From Skeletonema tropicum (lineage: Eukaryota > Bacillariophyta > Thalassiosirophyceae > Thalassiosirales > Thalassiosiraceae), in NCBI GenBank assembly GCA_037178625.1, contig CM074128.1, positions 2,108,001 through 2,172,000 on the forward strand: a stretch of DNA of 64,000 nucleotides, given 5' to 3'. Positions 40,401 through 52,600 of the stretch are shown piece by piece. The notes below the pieces were generated by a model. That model saw only the letters and a list, made by a program, of their open reading frames with translations, ran no database searches and was not told where the DNA came from. How positions within the stretch are numbered: the first letter of the stretch is position 1; each line of letters begins with the position of its first letter. A program made the translations under genes and the position numbers.

Positions 40401-41928
40401 CTGTTGCATTTTTCGATGTTACTCCCATCGGTCGTGTGCTGAATCGCTTTGCAGCAGACATGGACAAAATTGATCTTGAGCTGACGAATAGTTTGGGACA
40501 AGCCGTGAGCACGATGTTTTCTGTTCTTGGAGCAGTGGGAGCCATCATTGTTGCAACTCGAGGCACTCTATTGGTTGCACTTGTCCCGATCGGATACATC
40601 AATTATGTGTAAGTGTTTGTGATTCAATGTCGCTGTGTGATTGTAGGCGTCTATTTTCTCATACAATTCTTCTTCCTTGTTCTTTACGCATAGAATTCAA
40701 AAATGGTTCCGTAAATCATCAACCGAGCTTCAGCGTGCAGCATCAGTTGCTGCGTCACCCATCTTCTCAGATTTCTCTCAAATGCTTTCGGGAACGTCCA
40801 CAATTCGAGCGTTTGGTAAACAGAACAAGTTCTTCGATCATTGCCAGCTCTCATTTGATAAGTTCAATGCTCTGTTCGCGGCAATCCAACATAGTAACTT
40901 CTGGCTTGGTTTGAGACTCGATGCATTAGGAGGATCAGTCGGGGCTATCATTGGTGGTGTTGCACTTGCCACCAAGGATTATTCTTTTATTCCTGCAGGT
41001 TGGGTAGGACTTGCTCTGAGCTACTCCATCGAAGTGACTGGATACTTGAAGCACGGTGTGCGTATGATAGCTCAAGTCGAGGCAGAGATGAATTCTGTTG
41101 AACGAGTTATGTATTACTCCACCAGTATCGAAACTGAAGCAGCTCTAGAGACAAAGAACGATCCCAAGCCTACTGAGTGGCCGACTAAAGGTGAAATAAC
41201 GTTCCAGAATATGAGCATGAGATATCGCGACGGTCCTCTAGTGCTGAAAGACATCTCTGTCTCTTTGAAGGGAGGGGAGAAGATTGGCGTGGTCGGAAGG
41301 ACTGGAAGTGGAAAATCTTCGCTTATGGCAGCTCTGTTCCGTATTACTGAGATGGAGCCCGATGGTGGCAAGATCGTGATCGATGGAAAAGATATATCTC
41401 AAATTGGACTCAGTGTATTGCGTCTGAATTTGTCTATCATACCTCAAGATCCAGTAATGTTTTCCAATACAGTGCGTTATAACCTCGATCCCGTTTGGTG
41501 AAAAGTCTGAGTACGAGTTGTGGGAAGCTTTGAAGAAGGTTCAACTGGCCGAGGCCATTGCAGTGCTCCCTGATGGATTGGACGAGCAAGTGGCCGAAGG
41601 TGGGGAGAACTTCTCGCAGGGTCAAAGGCAGTTGCTCTGCATCGCACGATCATTGCTCAGGAAACCGAAGATCCTCGTCATGGATGAAGCAACTGCGAGT
41701 ATCGACAACACTACGGATGCAGCAATTCAACAAATGATCAGGGAAAATTTTGCTTCAGCTACTATTCTCACCATTGCGCACCGGTTGAACACTATCATGG
41801 ATAGTGATCGAGTACTAGTCCTTGATGATGGTCGTGTAGCCGAGTTTGATTCGCCGTCTGCGTTGATTAAGCAGGGTGGCATCTTTGCTTCGATGGTTGA
41901 GAAGAGTAAAAAGGCACATGATGCCTAA
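37454..41928 (+). CDS. ABCC/MRP-type full ABC transporter, one intron, three frame breaks
   Basis: A full transporter (TMD1-NBD1-TMD2-NBD2, about 1460 codons) of the multidrug-resistance-associated class, exporting conjugates or organic anions across vacuolar or plasma membrane. NBD1: Walker [10 protein letters not shown], signature [15 protein letters not shown], Walker [16 protein letters not shown]2: [38 protein letters not shown]-loop AHRLNT. TMD1 includes [21 protein letters not shown], a hallmark of the family. An 85-nt GT-AG intron (40609-40693) joins PIGYINYV to IQKWFRKSS. The frame breaks at about 38262 (+1), 40035 (-1) and 41488 (+1, extra G before TTTGGTGAA). Only an acidic linker joins NBD1 to TMD2. 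Confidence 0.92.
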
Positions 41929-41991
41929 AATTGTAAAAAATAATAGAGTCAAATGAACATACAATAGAGTCATACCCCGATCCTAAAGTAT

Positions 41992-43319
41992 TTATGATGA
42001 CTCTAACGTCATCGTGTATTGAGTAATAGCGAATATTGATACAATTCCTCCAATCAATGAGAAGAACTTCTTCCATTTGTGCTCAGGATCTTCCCATTCT
42101 TCTGGAATAACCTCAGTTGCTCCAACATACACAAACTGTTCCGGCCACGACAGCCAGCATCGTAGCGTCCACAACAGGTGTTGCAAAACTGTTCACTGCC
42201 ATACCAATCGCCACTCCGAATTGGACCCATGCAACTGAATATAGAAAGGTATTTGACAATATCAGGTTTGGGCATACCACTCTTGAGGAAGGCAACCAGT
42301 AGAGCAATTGATTCTGCAGGTTGATGGAGTGCAATCGACAATGATAATAGCGCACTATCTCCAAATGTATTAGCCAATCCAAGTGCAGTCATCTCCAAAA
42401 TTGAGTGAACAGCTAATGCACCAAGAAGAATGACAGCACCGCGACCCCCGTGTGAATCCTGCTTTTCAACAGCATCTCCGTTTTCTTTTCCATGCGAGTG
42501 AGCTTGCCCACCAGCTTCCATATTATGCATGATTTCATGCGCATCGAATGCCACCTTCTCCACGAAAAAGATGAGCAGATATCCCGCCAATACAATCATG
42601 TAGGGAAGCGCCTCATTTCACTTCTCCACCAGCATGTTGAAAGCCATGGATGCACTCGGGGATCAAGTGACCAAATGCAAGACTTAAAAAGACACCCCCA
42701 CTGAATGCGTTGGCTAGTGATAATGCCAATTTGTTATCAGTAATCTGTTTCGATCGGAGTGGTACAAGCCAGCAGACTACGTTGATAGTAGTTAGCATAG
42801 CTTGAAAAATGACCTTCCACGCATTTAATGGAATGCCATATGGAGTCACTGCTGCTACAGCCGCTGCAGCAGTCTCTGCCACTCCTGGTGTCGCAGGACC
42901 ATGATGATGACTGTGTCCACCACGAACACTCAATAGAGTCCGAGGACAGTTGAATGCAAGCAGTGATTCATGAGACATGCACTCATGGCACTCAGAGCAA
43001 CAATCCACAGGACGTGACGGAATGCGCTTCGATAACCTCGAAAAGCGAGGAACGAAATGTTTATGAGATTGAGAGACCTCTCGCAGGTTTAGTTATCGCA
43101 TCGCTACCACCCACACAAGACTCTGCATCCTGCTGTCCCACCACCATTCAACGAGTAAGACCCAGGCTTGCCTGCATTTCTTTCTCCAAACATTCCATCA
43201 GTATGACCTCTGTGATTGTTGTAAAACTCCCGAAAGTTCTCTCGTTGGTGCCAAAGAGTTGCGGCGTTGGCCTTTGCTAGGAGGAGGACCGCCGCGAGTC
43301 CCCACCGGTTAGAATGCAT
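41992..43319 (-). CDS. ZIP family metal transporter (SLC39-like), several +1 frame breaks
   Basis: Predicted Zn/Fe uptake transporter. The signal peptide MHSNRWGLAAVLLLAKANA starts at 43319. A Cys/His segment (VDCCSECHECMSHESLL) and a His loop (GGHSHHHGPATPG) follow. Then come TM helices with LANAFSGGVFLSLAFGHLIPE, HSILEMTALGLA (TM4 metal site) and HQPAESIALLVAF (TM5 metal site, HxPxE-like), a His-rich cytosolic loop (QAHSHGKENGD), and the end GATEVIPEEW...SIFAITQYTMTLESS. One extra base occurs near 42617, 42238 and 42137, and one or two more breaks lie between 43010 and 43110. It is convergent with the ABC transporter (63 bp). Confidence 0.85.
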
Positions 43320-43862
43320 CTTTTTTCGACGATATCCGGAGCTGATGATATGTTGGTAGGAGGAGGCTTTCATGATACTTGGATGGCTCCAGTGCAAGAC
43401 ATACGTGATGGAAATTGTGACATGTGCCAGGCATGATGTAGCATGCTCCAGCGTACGAAGAGTTCAAAGCTCCAAAATGATGAGAGTATGATGTCAGCAA
43501 AGAAAACAGGGAGTCCTTCGTACCTGAAACTTACTTGCCATCACAGTGGATTGAGAGCAACGTCGCGCAAAGTCATGGAAATGCTGCAGCAAGTGATAAA
43601 TTCGTTCACATGATTTAGTATTATTCTTGCCAATGGGATCGGTACAATGCTTATGGCTGATTGTCAAGTTGGATGATGTGAAATTCCGTCCTGCGCTCGA
43701 AACGGATGTGGATTCAAAACACCCTCAACACGTAATGCTTTCAAAACTACATAATTAAGTGATAAAAACTCAGTAATTTCCTCTGCCAGCAGAAAGAGCA
43801 TTGAATGCTTGTGCATGACATATTAAAAGGATTATTATTTCCATGTTAGGATTATGATTTCT
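43320..43862. other. Intergenic between the ZIP gene and eL21
   Basis: An upstream in-frame ATG at 43373 could extend the ZIP protein, but the signal peptide favours 43319. No other gene or repeat is recognised. Confidence 0.4.
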
Positions 43863-44351
43863 TTAGACCAAGTCACTGAAAGGAAGAGGTTGGATGGTGG
43901 TAACAGTTCCATCTCCTCCAGGAGCAGCAAGGAAGTATCCCTCCTTGGGCTTGGTGGGGTGACGCTTGAGGTCAACCTTGTCGCCTCCCTCACGAGCAGC
44001 CTTCTTGGCGGCCTCGTTGGACTTGACACGGGAGATGATCTCCTTCTGACACTTCGAGGGGCGGATGTGCTCAATACGAACATGGATACGCTTCTCAAGG
44101 ATACGTCCGTTAACGTACTTGTTCACACGAACACCAACGGCAGACTTGGTAACATTGAAAACGATACCGGTGCGTCCGTGGTAGTGCTTGTGGGGCATAC
44201 CCTTGTGGATGGAAGGGTTGGCAAAGATGTCAACGTAGTCACCGACCTTCACGGGGAGGAAGTACTGGGAAAGGTGGGGCATGCCATGTTGCCTGAACTT
44301 CTTGGCAAACATGTGGCGCGTACGCGCACGGGTTCCGAATGAGTGGGGCAT
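43863..44351 (-). CDS. RPL21: Cytosolic ribosomal protein eL21
   Basis: The 162-aa protein is full length and collinear with eukaryotic L21e: [83 protein letters not shown]. It sits on the 60S subunit. Codon use is visibly more biased (many C- and G-ending codons) than in its neighbours, as expected for a highly expressed gene. There are no introns in the coding part. Confidence 0.96.
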   Translation of the reverse strand: MPHSFGTRARTRHMFAKKFRQHGMPHLSQYFLPVKVGDYVDIFANPSIHKGMPHKHYHGRTGIVFNVTKSAVGVRVNKYVNGRILEKRIHVRIEHIRPSKCQKEIISRVKSNEAAKKAAREGGDKVDLKRHPTKPKEGYFLAAPGGDGTVTTIQPLPFSDLV

Positions 44352-44869
44352 GTTGGAGTGTTGTGGAGGTGGTGATAATTGAACCCTGATAGAGATTGGA
44401 GAGAGGATGGAAAAGAATAAATCAAGTGAGACACATATGTGAAGGTTGAGTGAATAGAATTACTTTTCAAGCTCTTCGTCGTCGCAGCATGATGCCAAAT
44501 CGCACGCATAGAGTGACTGATATCATCGCTGCAACAAATCGACACTGTCAAGACCTTTACTCTTTAGTAGGGAGCAGCGATCGGCCGCCATGATCAACAC
44601 ACCTTTTGGTAAAAATATGCGGAAGTGAGGGTGAGCGGTGATGAAAAGTGGCGGGAGAGGGTTTGAGTAAGAGGTAAGTGTATCCCCTGTTTTCCTCCTA
44701 CATTATCCTTCGGCTCTTTCCTATTATTCCCTTTATTCCTATCCTCAATCTTCTTCCAACTTTTTCTGCGCTTTTCGCTTTTCGTGCGACGATGATGTCT
44801 TTTATCAGCCCTGATATTATGGTACTGCCGAGATAAACGGAGATAAACAGCATAGGAGGAGATTACGAT
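44352..44869. other. Divergent promoter region of eL21 and the M14 peptidase
   Basis: No gene is seen. Pyrimidine-rich sequence (about 44695-44775) is the only visible feature. It should hold two promoters. Confidence 0.4.
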
Positions 44870-46795
44870 ATGGGCGCCCCAAATGCACCATCGGCCGAAG
44901 CTGTGGCTGAAGAGACAGCTGATATTGCAAAATTTTACCCGATCGGCACACCAGGAAAGCCGTGGTCTGACGTTGAACGCAAGCAGTGGAAAGAATCACG
45001 CAAAAATCAACGCTCCTACAAAGAGGAAGTATTGGACAAACTTGACCAAATCAAACTCAACAACATCGATACGTTGGAAGTAGTTCTGTATGGAGCTCTA
45101 TCGCACAACCCACAAAGATATCCTTTATTTGCTGTCAAGAGCAAACAATGGAATGAAGATAAACCGACTCTGCTTGTTACTGGCGGTGTGCATGGCTATG
45201 AAACATCTGGTGTACAGGGTGCTTTGCTGTTCTTGGGAACACATGCAGCAAAATATACTGAACAAGTCAATGTCATTGTTGCACCTTGCGTCAGCCCTTG
45301 GGCATATGAGCACATCGAACGATGGAATGCTGACTTGAAAGATCCCAATCGATCTTTCAAGAAAGGAAATGAAACAGAAGAATCAGCAGCTTTGATGTCA
45401 TACATTGAGAGTTTGAATGTGAAGGAATGGGCTTGTCACTTGGATCTACATGAGACGACTGATAGTGATAAAACTGAGTTTAGACCGGCCAAGGCTGCAG
45501 AGGCTGGTGCAACGTATAAGGATGGAATTATTCCAGATGGATTTTATTTGGTTGGTGATTCTGAAGAGCCGCAGTTAGAATTTTTACAAGCCGTAATTGA
45601 TGGCGTCAAGAAGGTAACTCACATTGCGCCAGAGTATGTAATTTGTGGCGAAACAATTGTGAAAGAAGGAATTATACTTTTCCCTACAAAGTCACTGGGT
45701 TTATGCGGAAGTTTGTCACTTGGTTCGTGCCGTGGCATGACAGGAGTGACGTATGCAGCAACGACGGAAGTATATCCTGATAGTCCAAAAGCTACCGGAG
45801 AAATCTGTAATGAAGCGCAGGTTGCTGCCATTGTAGCAGCACTTGACTTTGTGCTTGCTCCACCAACAGCTGACATTCCAAGATTTTACCCGATAGGTAC
45901 GCCAGGAAAGCCGTGGTCTGACGTTGAGCGCAATCAGTGGAAGGAATCACGCAAGAATCAACGCTCCTACAAAGAAGAGGTGTTGGACAAACTTGACCAA
46001 ATCAAACTCAACAACAACGATACGTTAGAAGTGGTTCAGTATGGAGCTCTATCGCACAACCCACAAAGATATCCTTTATTTGCTGTCAAGAGCAAGCAAT
46101 GGAATGAAGATAAACCGACTCTGCTTGTCACTGGCGGTGTGCATGGCTATGAAACATCTGGTGTACAGGGTGCACTCTTGTTCTTGGGAACACAGGCGGC
46201 AAAATATACTGAACAAGTCAATGTACTTGTTGCACCGTGTGTCAGTCCTTGGGCATATGAACACATTGAACGATGGAATGCCGACTTGAAAGATCCCAAT
46301 CGATCATTCAAGAAAGGAAATGAAACAGAAGAATCTGCTGCTTTGATGTCATATCTTGAGAGTTTGAATGTGAAGAAATGGGCTTGTCACTTGGATCTAC
46401 ATGAGACAACCGACACAGACGAGTTGGAATTCATGCCAGCCAAGCACGCAGAGGCTGGACTCGCGTATTCTGGAGAGGTCATTCCAGATGGATTTTATTT
46501 GGTTGGAGATTCCGAGAATCCAAATATGGAGTTCCACAAGGCCATTATTGATGGTGTTGAGAAAGTCACCCACATTGTAAAAGATGAAACTATTATCGAT
46601 GAGCCGGCGGTCAGCGATGGCATCATTCTCGTGCCAGTTGTCTCGTTGGGTCTTTGTGGCAGCATCACTGGAGGGAAGTGCCCTGCAACAACGACAGAAG
46701 TGTACCCAGACAGCCCAAGAGCGACAGATGCGATCTGTAACGATGCGCAAGTTGCAGCGATTGTTTCAGGCATCAATTATGTGCTTGGGAACTAA
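44870..46795 (+). CDS. Tandem-duplicated M14-type zinc carboxypeptidase/deacylase
   Basis: The 641-aa protein consists of two nearly identical ~320-residue catalytic domains (about residues 18-335 and 337-641). Each has the zinc motif GGVHGYETSG (His108 and Glu111 in domain 1), CHLDLHETTD (third ligand His194), a substrate-binding-like DPNRSF and TTEVYPDSP with the expected catalytic Glu. HGxE in place of HxxE spacing recalls the AstE/AspA and MpaA branches. There is no signal peptide, so it is probably cytosolic. Both domains keep the metal site. The two halves are also very similar as DNA, so the duplication is recent. The physiological substrate is unknown. Confidence 0.85.
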   Translation: MGAPNAPSAEAVAEETADIAKFYPIGTPGKPWSDVERKQWKESRKNQRSYKEEVLDKLDQIKLNNIDTLEVVLYGALSHNPQRYPLFAVKSKQWNEDKPTLLVTGGVHGYETSGVQGALLFLGTHAAKYTEQVNVIVAPCVSPWAYEHIERWNADLKDPNRSFKKGNETEESAALMSYIESLNVKEWACHLDLHETTDSDKTEFRPAKAAEAGATYKDGIIPDGFYLVGDSEEPQLEFLQAVIDGVKKVTHIAPEYVICGETIVKEGIILFPTKSLGLCGSLSLGSCRGMTGVTYAATTEVYPDSPKATGEICNEAQVAAIVAALDFVLAPPTADIPRFYPIGTPGKPWSDVERNQWKESRKNQRSYKEEVLDKLDQIKLNNNDTLEVVQYGALSHNPQRYPLFAVKSKQWNEDKPTLLVTGGVHGYETSGVQGALLFLGTQAAKYTEQVNVLVAPCVSPWAYEHIERWNADLKDPNRSFKKGNETEESAALMSYLESLNVKKWACHLDLHETTDTDELEFMPAKHAEAGLAYSGEVIPDGFYLVGDSENPNMEFHKAIIDGVEKVTHIVKDETIIDEPAVSDGIILVPVVSLGLCGSITGGKCPATTTEVYPDSPRATDAICNDAQVAAIVSGINYVLGN

Positions 46796-46848
46796 CATTT
46801 TGTAGATATCTTCTGTGTACAATCATAATAATTAGTTGAATTAATAAA

Positions 46849-48460
46849 TCAGCTCAGTATTCCATACTGAGCTGAGTGGAAGTCATCTGGCCCAAAGTTG
46901 GAGCTGTTCTCTTGAGTATTTTCATCGTCATCATCGTTGTCTTGAGTGAACGTTCCTTCCTCAAACGTGACACGGTCTGTTACCTGAGAAAAGCGCTCCT
47001 CAAAGGTATTTTCCTCCTGTGAGAAGCTGTCATCTTGAGTAGCGCCAATCTCTTCATCCTTTGAGGTACTTACTTGAGAGAAGCGTTCTTCAATTTCTTC
47101 TTCGTCATTCTGCTCAGGTTCATCTTGAGAAGCTTCAGCGCCAAGAGCATCATCACCCATTGCCTGCGAAAAGCGTTCATCGTCCTGAGACTCCACAAGG
47201 GTGAGAGTTTCTTGGGTGTTGTCAGCCGCAGATTCGTTTACGCTTTGAGATCCAACTTCTGTTTCACCAGGAATGATTGCGTCATCATTTGTAGCATTTT
47301 CTTCAATTCCTTTACCGGTCAGCTCAAGCTCCTCTTCAAACTCTGCTTCCGCTTCTGCTTCTTCATTAGTGGCAGACATGCAATTTGTTCTCCTCCCTCA
47401 TTCATTAGGTAGGTAGACACAGTTTGTTCTTGTCCTTCTTTATCCTCCAATGGACTTTCTTCATCTGCTAGCTCCGTCTCCGCTGCTCCCTCCTTTGGTT
47501 CAGCATCTTCATTGCTATCATCATTCACCACACTTTTCTTGTAAGGGTTTGAAACCGGCACCGGTGCAGCAACAGGTACAGCTGGTGATGCAGCTTCCTC
47601 CTCCTCCTCCATCTCCATCTCTTCTGCATCTGCTCTAACACCCATCCTTGGTGCAACAGCCATCACATCATCATATTGAACTTCTTCCTCCGGATTACCA
47701 TCATTCTCATTATCCGCTCCTCCTCCTCCTCCCATCAATGCATTCACAACAGTACCACCAACATTAATACCATACTCCAACTCACTCAACAATCGTTCCA
47801 CCTTATCCACATCTCCATTATAAACCTTGATTAAATACTCCTTACGAACATCATCCCTCATCACCTGTAAAAAGTCCTTGATCTCCTTCTTACTTCCCAA
47901 AGCTTCAATTTTCAAAAAGACATCTGCCGGTGCCAACTGAGGGGAATAGGGAGCGTGCAAATTCCGTATAGGCCGATAGAAGAGAGGAGGAATATCGTGC
48001 CGCTGCATTGATTTGAGACTGTTGTTGACGCTTCTTGAACAAGTCTAACTGCCTCTTGTCCATCGTCTTTTTATTCTTGCCTTTTTGTTGGGTAGTGTCC
48101 GCTACAGCTACAGTACGAAATTTCGCCACACGTGTCGGAAACGAACGACGAAGGTACACCAACCCCTTCGAACCACTCGTTAACAACTGCGGTGTGAACT
48201 GCGGCCGTGCAATCTTTTTACGTAATCTTTTCTTCGAATTCCTTGGCGGCTGCGGCATCTTCCTCGGTTAGTTTGGTGTCATTGGTAGTGTTTGGGCGTT
48301 TGCGTTTTTTTGTATTACTACCGACCCCGCCGTCATCGTCGGCTGCCTCGCCGTGTAGTTCGGAGAGGCGACGTTCTTCTTCTTCCTCGTCGGTGTTGAG
48401 TCCGTCGTCATAGTTGTTGTAGGGGGGTGCCTGTTGGCGCTGGTACGATGTCGTTGCCAT
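46849..48460 (-). CDS. TIPIN/Swi3/Csm3 replication-fork protection protein with SQ/TQ cluster, frame breaks
   Basis: The N-terminal part has the Swi3 domain: [31 protein letters not shown], then [12 protein letters not shown] and [17 protein letters not shown]. In other eukaryotes this protein pairs with Timeless/Tof1 to stabilise stalled forks. The acidic C-terminus contains 11 SQ/TQ sites within ~115 residues and repeated ERFSQ motifs, an ATM/ATR-type cluster. The frame changes near 48235 (+1), 47970 (+1) and 47370 (-1 or +2). With these corrected the length is 537 codons including stop. It starts at the ATG 48460 ([19 protein letters not shown]) and is divergent from the TOG gene. Confidence 0.8.
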
Positions 48461-48797
48461 GGTGGTGGTTATGGCAGTTGTTATGGTGCATGTGACATGA
48501 TGAGAATCTCATTCCTCATTTTCAAAAAATTGTGATGCGTGCAAAATCATTCAGGGGTGAAATTTTGATTTGCGCTTTGATACCGTACATACCGTGTAAA
48601 GATATTTCAGAACTCCTAAGTTCAAGTAGGTGACACTTTCAAGGAATAATTATTTTCAGAGGTTGGTGTTCCTATTCTGAAATAATCACCCCTCGAATAG
48701 AACCCAGCCGTTATTTTTCAATTTTTTTGAAGTGCCACGCCGCAGAAACGATGGCGATGATAGAGACCGAGCAGCGTCCGCCAAACACACACCAACA
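48461..48797. other. Divergent promoter region of TIPIN-like and TOG genes
   Basis: The TOG frame is open from 48732 but has no ATG before 48798. The only structure seen is the imperfect inverted repeat at 48649-48686. Confidence 0.4.
48649..48686. repeat. Imperfect inverted repeat upstream of the TOG gene
   Basis: ATTATTTTCAGA (48649-48660) and TCTGAAATAAT (48676-48686) are complementary apart from one unpaired T, around a 15-nt loop. It lies about 110 nt before the ATG and could be a 5'UTR hairpin or a dyad binding site. Confidence 0.5.
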
Positions 48798-49575
48798 ATG
48801 AGTGAAACAGAAGAAGCGGCAGACGGAGAGTACAGCACCCTATCAGTCGACCAGCTGAGGGAACTGTGTAAAGAGCGCGGATTAGAAGTGGGCGGTGTGA
48901 AACAGGAGATTGTGGATAGGCTGATTGACTCGGATAATGACTTTGGCATTTATGATGAGGAGGAGAGTAATGCGGGAGCGGAGGCAGCTGGAGATGTGGC
49001 TGCATCAATGGCTGATCATGTCGCTGAGAAGGTGGCAGTGAATGACAGCACTGGCGGTGGTGATGAGGTTGCCGCTGATGATAAAAATGACGGCGGAGAT
49101 GTAAATGACGCCGACGTATCACCAACGGCCCACGATGAAAATGAATCTTCCGCCACTACAACAGCGGTGCCCTCGGAGTCAGAACTGCCCCGCAGTGGTG
49201 TAGCCGAAGATGCCGAATTATTAGCAGAATTGAAAGCCATTTCGAACAAGTCGAGTAGGGGTCGATTTCAGGATGATGAAGATGATACTTCTAATAATAA
49301 TGACGTTTTGGAGGAGGCGGAGCAGCTGGATCAGAATTGTTCAAATAATGGCAATGAAGTCGTCGTGGTCAATGATACTGATATTTTACCCACTAATGGC
49401 CACGATGGTTTGGTTACAGATGCGGATGAAAATGGTGGTGAAGAATTTGATGATGAAGATGAGTTTGATGATGACGCATTCCTGCCCAACGCTACAACTG
49501 ATGCAGGGGATTTTGTTGACAACGAAAATGGCAGTGGAGGTGTCGAGGTAGGGGAAGATGATGCCGATGAAAATC

Positions 49576-49606
<31 letters not shown>

Positions 49607-52600
49607 GCCTAATGATGGGGCAAATGATGATATTGTTCAACAGCAACAAATCATTGATCAACCGACGGAACAAAATTTCGGTATAAAGTCAAATTTGCCA
49701 AATACTTTTACTGGCAAGAATGGTGGCATTGCGGAGGATGCAGATTTGTTGGCAGAACTGAGAGCGATATCAAATAAATCATCTGGTGGAAGGTTTGATG
49801 ACGGAGAAGATGGTTATAATAACATCACAGAGGTTGCAGCAGCAGTAGACGCTGAGGGTGCTGTGAATGAAGATGCGTCAAAACCTTCGAAAGAATCTGC
49901 AAAGCCCTTGCCTCCGTGGAAACAAAAGAAGAAATCGAAGAAGACGTCCTCAACTGCTCTTGATGTTGATGTCGTGGTTGCATCTGCTCCCGCCCCTGCA
50001 CCAATTGACCCGTTTGAAAATGCATTTTGCGACGACAAGAATGATGAGCCGCAAACTAATTCTGCACCTGTTCAACCAGTTGCAGAGGGAAGTGGTGGGA
50101 TCAAGTCAAATTTGCCTAATACCTTTACTGGCAAAAATGGAGGCGTCGCGGAGGATGCAGATTTGTTGGCAGAACTGAGAGCGATATCAAATAAATCATC
50201 TGGTGGAAGGTTTGATGACGGCGAAGATGGCAATGCTAACATCACAGAGGTTGCAGCAGCAGCAGACGCTGAGGGTGCTGTGAATGAAGCTGCGTCAAAA
50301 CCTCGTGTGGAAGAAACTGCAAAGCCTTTGCCTCCGTGGAAACAAAAGAAGAAATCGAAGAAGACGTCCTCAACTGCTTTTGATGTTGATGTCGTGGTTG
50401 CATCTGCTCCCGCCCCTGCACCAATTGACCCGTTTGAAAATGCATTGTGCGACGACAAGAATGATGAGCCGCAAACTAATTCTGCACCTGTTCAACTAGT
50501 TGCAGAGGAAAGTGGTGGGATCAAGTCAAATTTGCCCAACACTTTTAATGGCAAGAATGGTGGCATTGCGGAAGATGCAGATTTGTTGGCAGAACTGAGA
50601 GCGATATCAAAGAAATCATCTGGTGGCAGGTTTGATGACGGCGAAGATGGCAATGCTAACATAACAGAGGTTGCAGCAGCAGCAGACGCTGAGGGTGCTG
50701 TAAATGAAGCTGCGTCAATACCTCGTGTGGAAGAAACTGCAAAGCCTTTGCCTCCGTGGAAACAAAAGAAGAAATCGAAGAAGACGTCCTCAACTGCTCT
50801 TGATGTTGAGGTCGTGGTTGCATCTGCTCCCGCCCCTGCACCAATTGACCCGTTTGAAAATGCATTGTGCGACGACAAGAATGATGAGCCGCAAACTAAT
50901 TCTGCTCCTGTTCAACCAATTGCAGAGGAAAATAGTGGGATCAAGTCAAATTTGCCCAACACCTTTACTGGCAAGAATGGAGGCGTCGCTGAGGATGCAG
51001 ATTTGTTGGCAGAACTGAGAGCGATATCAAATAAATCATCTGGTGGCAGGTTTGATGACGGGGATGAATCTTCCTCAAAAGAAGTCTCGGAAGAAAAGCC
51101 GAATGATGCTGTCACAAATCCTACTGTTGAGGACAAGAAGAGTAACGCACAGGCATCATCAGAGCCTTTGCCTCCGTGGAAACAGCAACGTGTTGCGAAG
51201 AAAAAGCAGCCCACTAATTTCATTTGACGTTGTGATTGCGGCGGCACCTACTCCAGCAGCGGTTGCTAAGGAGAATTGTAGTGAGCCTGCTACTGCACAT
51301 GAGCAACAAGATGTAAAGCCACCAACAGAGAACAACTTCGGCATAAAGTCAAATTTGCCAAATACCTTTAATGGGAAGAATGGTGGCATTGCGGAGGATG
51401 CAGATTTGTTGGCGGAACTGAGAGCGATATCAAATAAATCATCTGGTGGCAGGTTTCATGACGGAGATGAATCTTCCTCCAAAGAAGTCATGGAGAAACC
51501 GATTGATACGTTTGCAACTCCTCCTGTTGAGGACAAGAAGAGTAATGAACAAGCATCATCAGATCCTTTGCCTCCGTGGAAACAAAAGAAGAAATCGAAG
51601 AAGACACCCTCAACTTCATTTGACGTCGATGTTGTGGTTGCGGCGGCGCCTATACCAGCAGCGGTTGTTGAGGAAAATACTATTGAAGCTGCTACTGATA
51701 TTAACCCACCAACAGAGAACAACTTTGGAATCAAATCGAGCTTGCCCAATACCTTCAATGGGAAGAATGGTGGTGTTGCTGAAGACGCTGATTTACTCGC
51801 GGAACTCAGAGCAATATCGAACAAAACGTCGGTCAGTCGGTTTGATAGTGAAGAGGATAATGACAACGCTCAACCTGCTAGCAAAGGAGTTAAAAGTGCC
51901 GAGGTTGCTATAATGAAAGAAAATATTGCAGTGCCTTCTGCTGATGAAGAGGCATTGCCTCCTTGGAAACGGAAGAATGCTGTTGTAAAGGCAAAAAATT
52001 CACCTTCTTTTGATGTTGACGTCGTTGTTGCATCTGCGCCTGTTCCTACCGTAGTCGATCCTTTTGAAAATGCATTTGCTCAGGCTGAGAGTAGGGATCC
52101 ATCACGTGACGAGAACCTGCAGCGTCCGACTGAGGCGATCATGGGCATCAAATCAAGTCTGCCAAATACTTTCAACGGTAAGAACGGTGGCGTCGCGGAA
52201 GATGCTGATCTGCTGGCCGAGTTGAGAGCAATATCGAACAAAGCGTCAGGTAACAGATTTGATAGTGAAGAGGTAGACGACAACGCACAATCTTCTATCA
52301 ACGAGGATGTGAATAATGAGAATACTGCCACTTTGAAGGATACATCTATTGAAACTGCACTTCCTTCAGCTCGTGCGAAGAAGAGCAACACAAGGGATGC
52401 ATCCGGGCCTCTACCTCCTTGGAAGCGAAAAGGCGCTGCTACGAAGAAAAAAGCTTCGGCTTTCGATGTGGACGTTGTGGTTGCTGCGCCACCTGCACCA
52501 GAAGCAATTGACACGTCACAGAAACCGTCTTGTAATCATATTGATGAATCTACTGAGCCTTCAGCAGAAGTCACGATGGGCATAAAGTCGAGCTTGCCAA

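Noticed and set aside
5958..41490. Programmed +1 ribosomal frameshifting as explanation for the frame breaks
   Set aside because: Breaks have no common slippery sequence, do not sit at stop codons as in Euplotes, and occur up to six times in one gene; sequence error is simpler.
49814..50878. Repeated minus-strand frames of 66-128 codons within the TOG repeat array
   Set aside because: Mirror images of the plus-strand repeats; open only because the coding array is repetitive and stop-poor in antisense.
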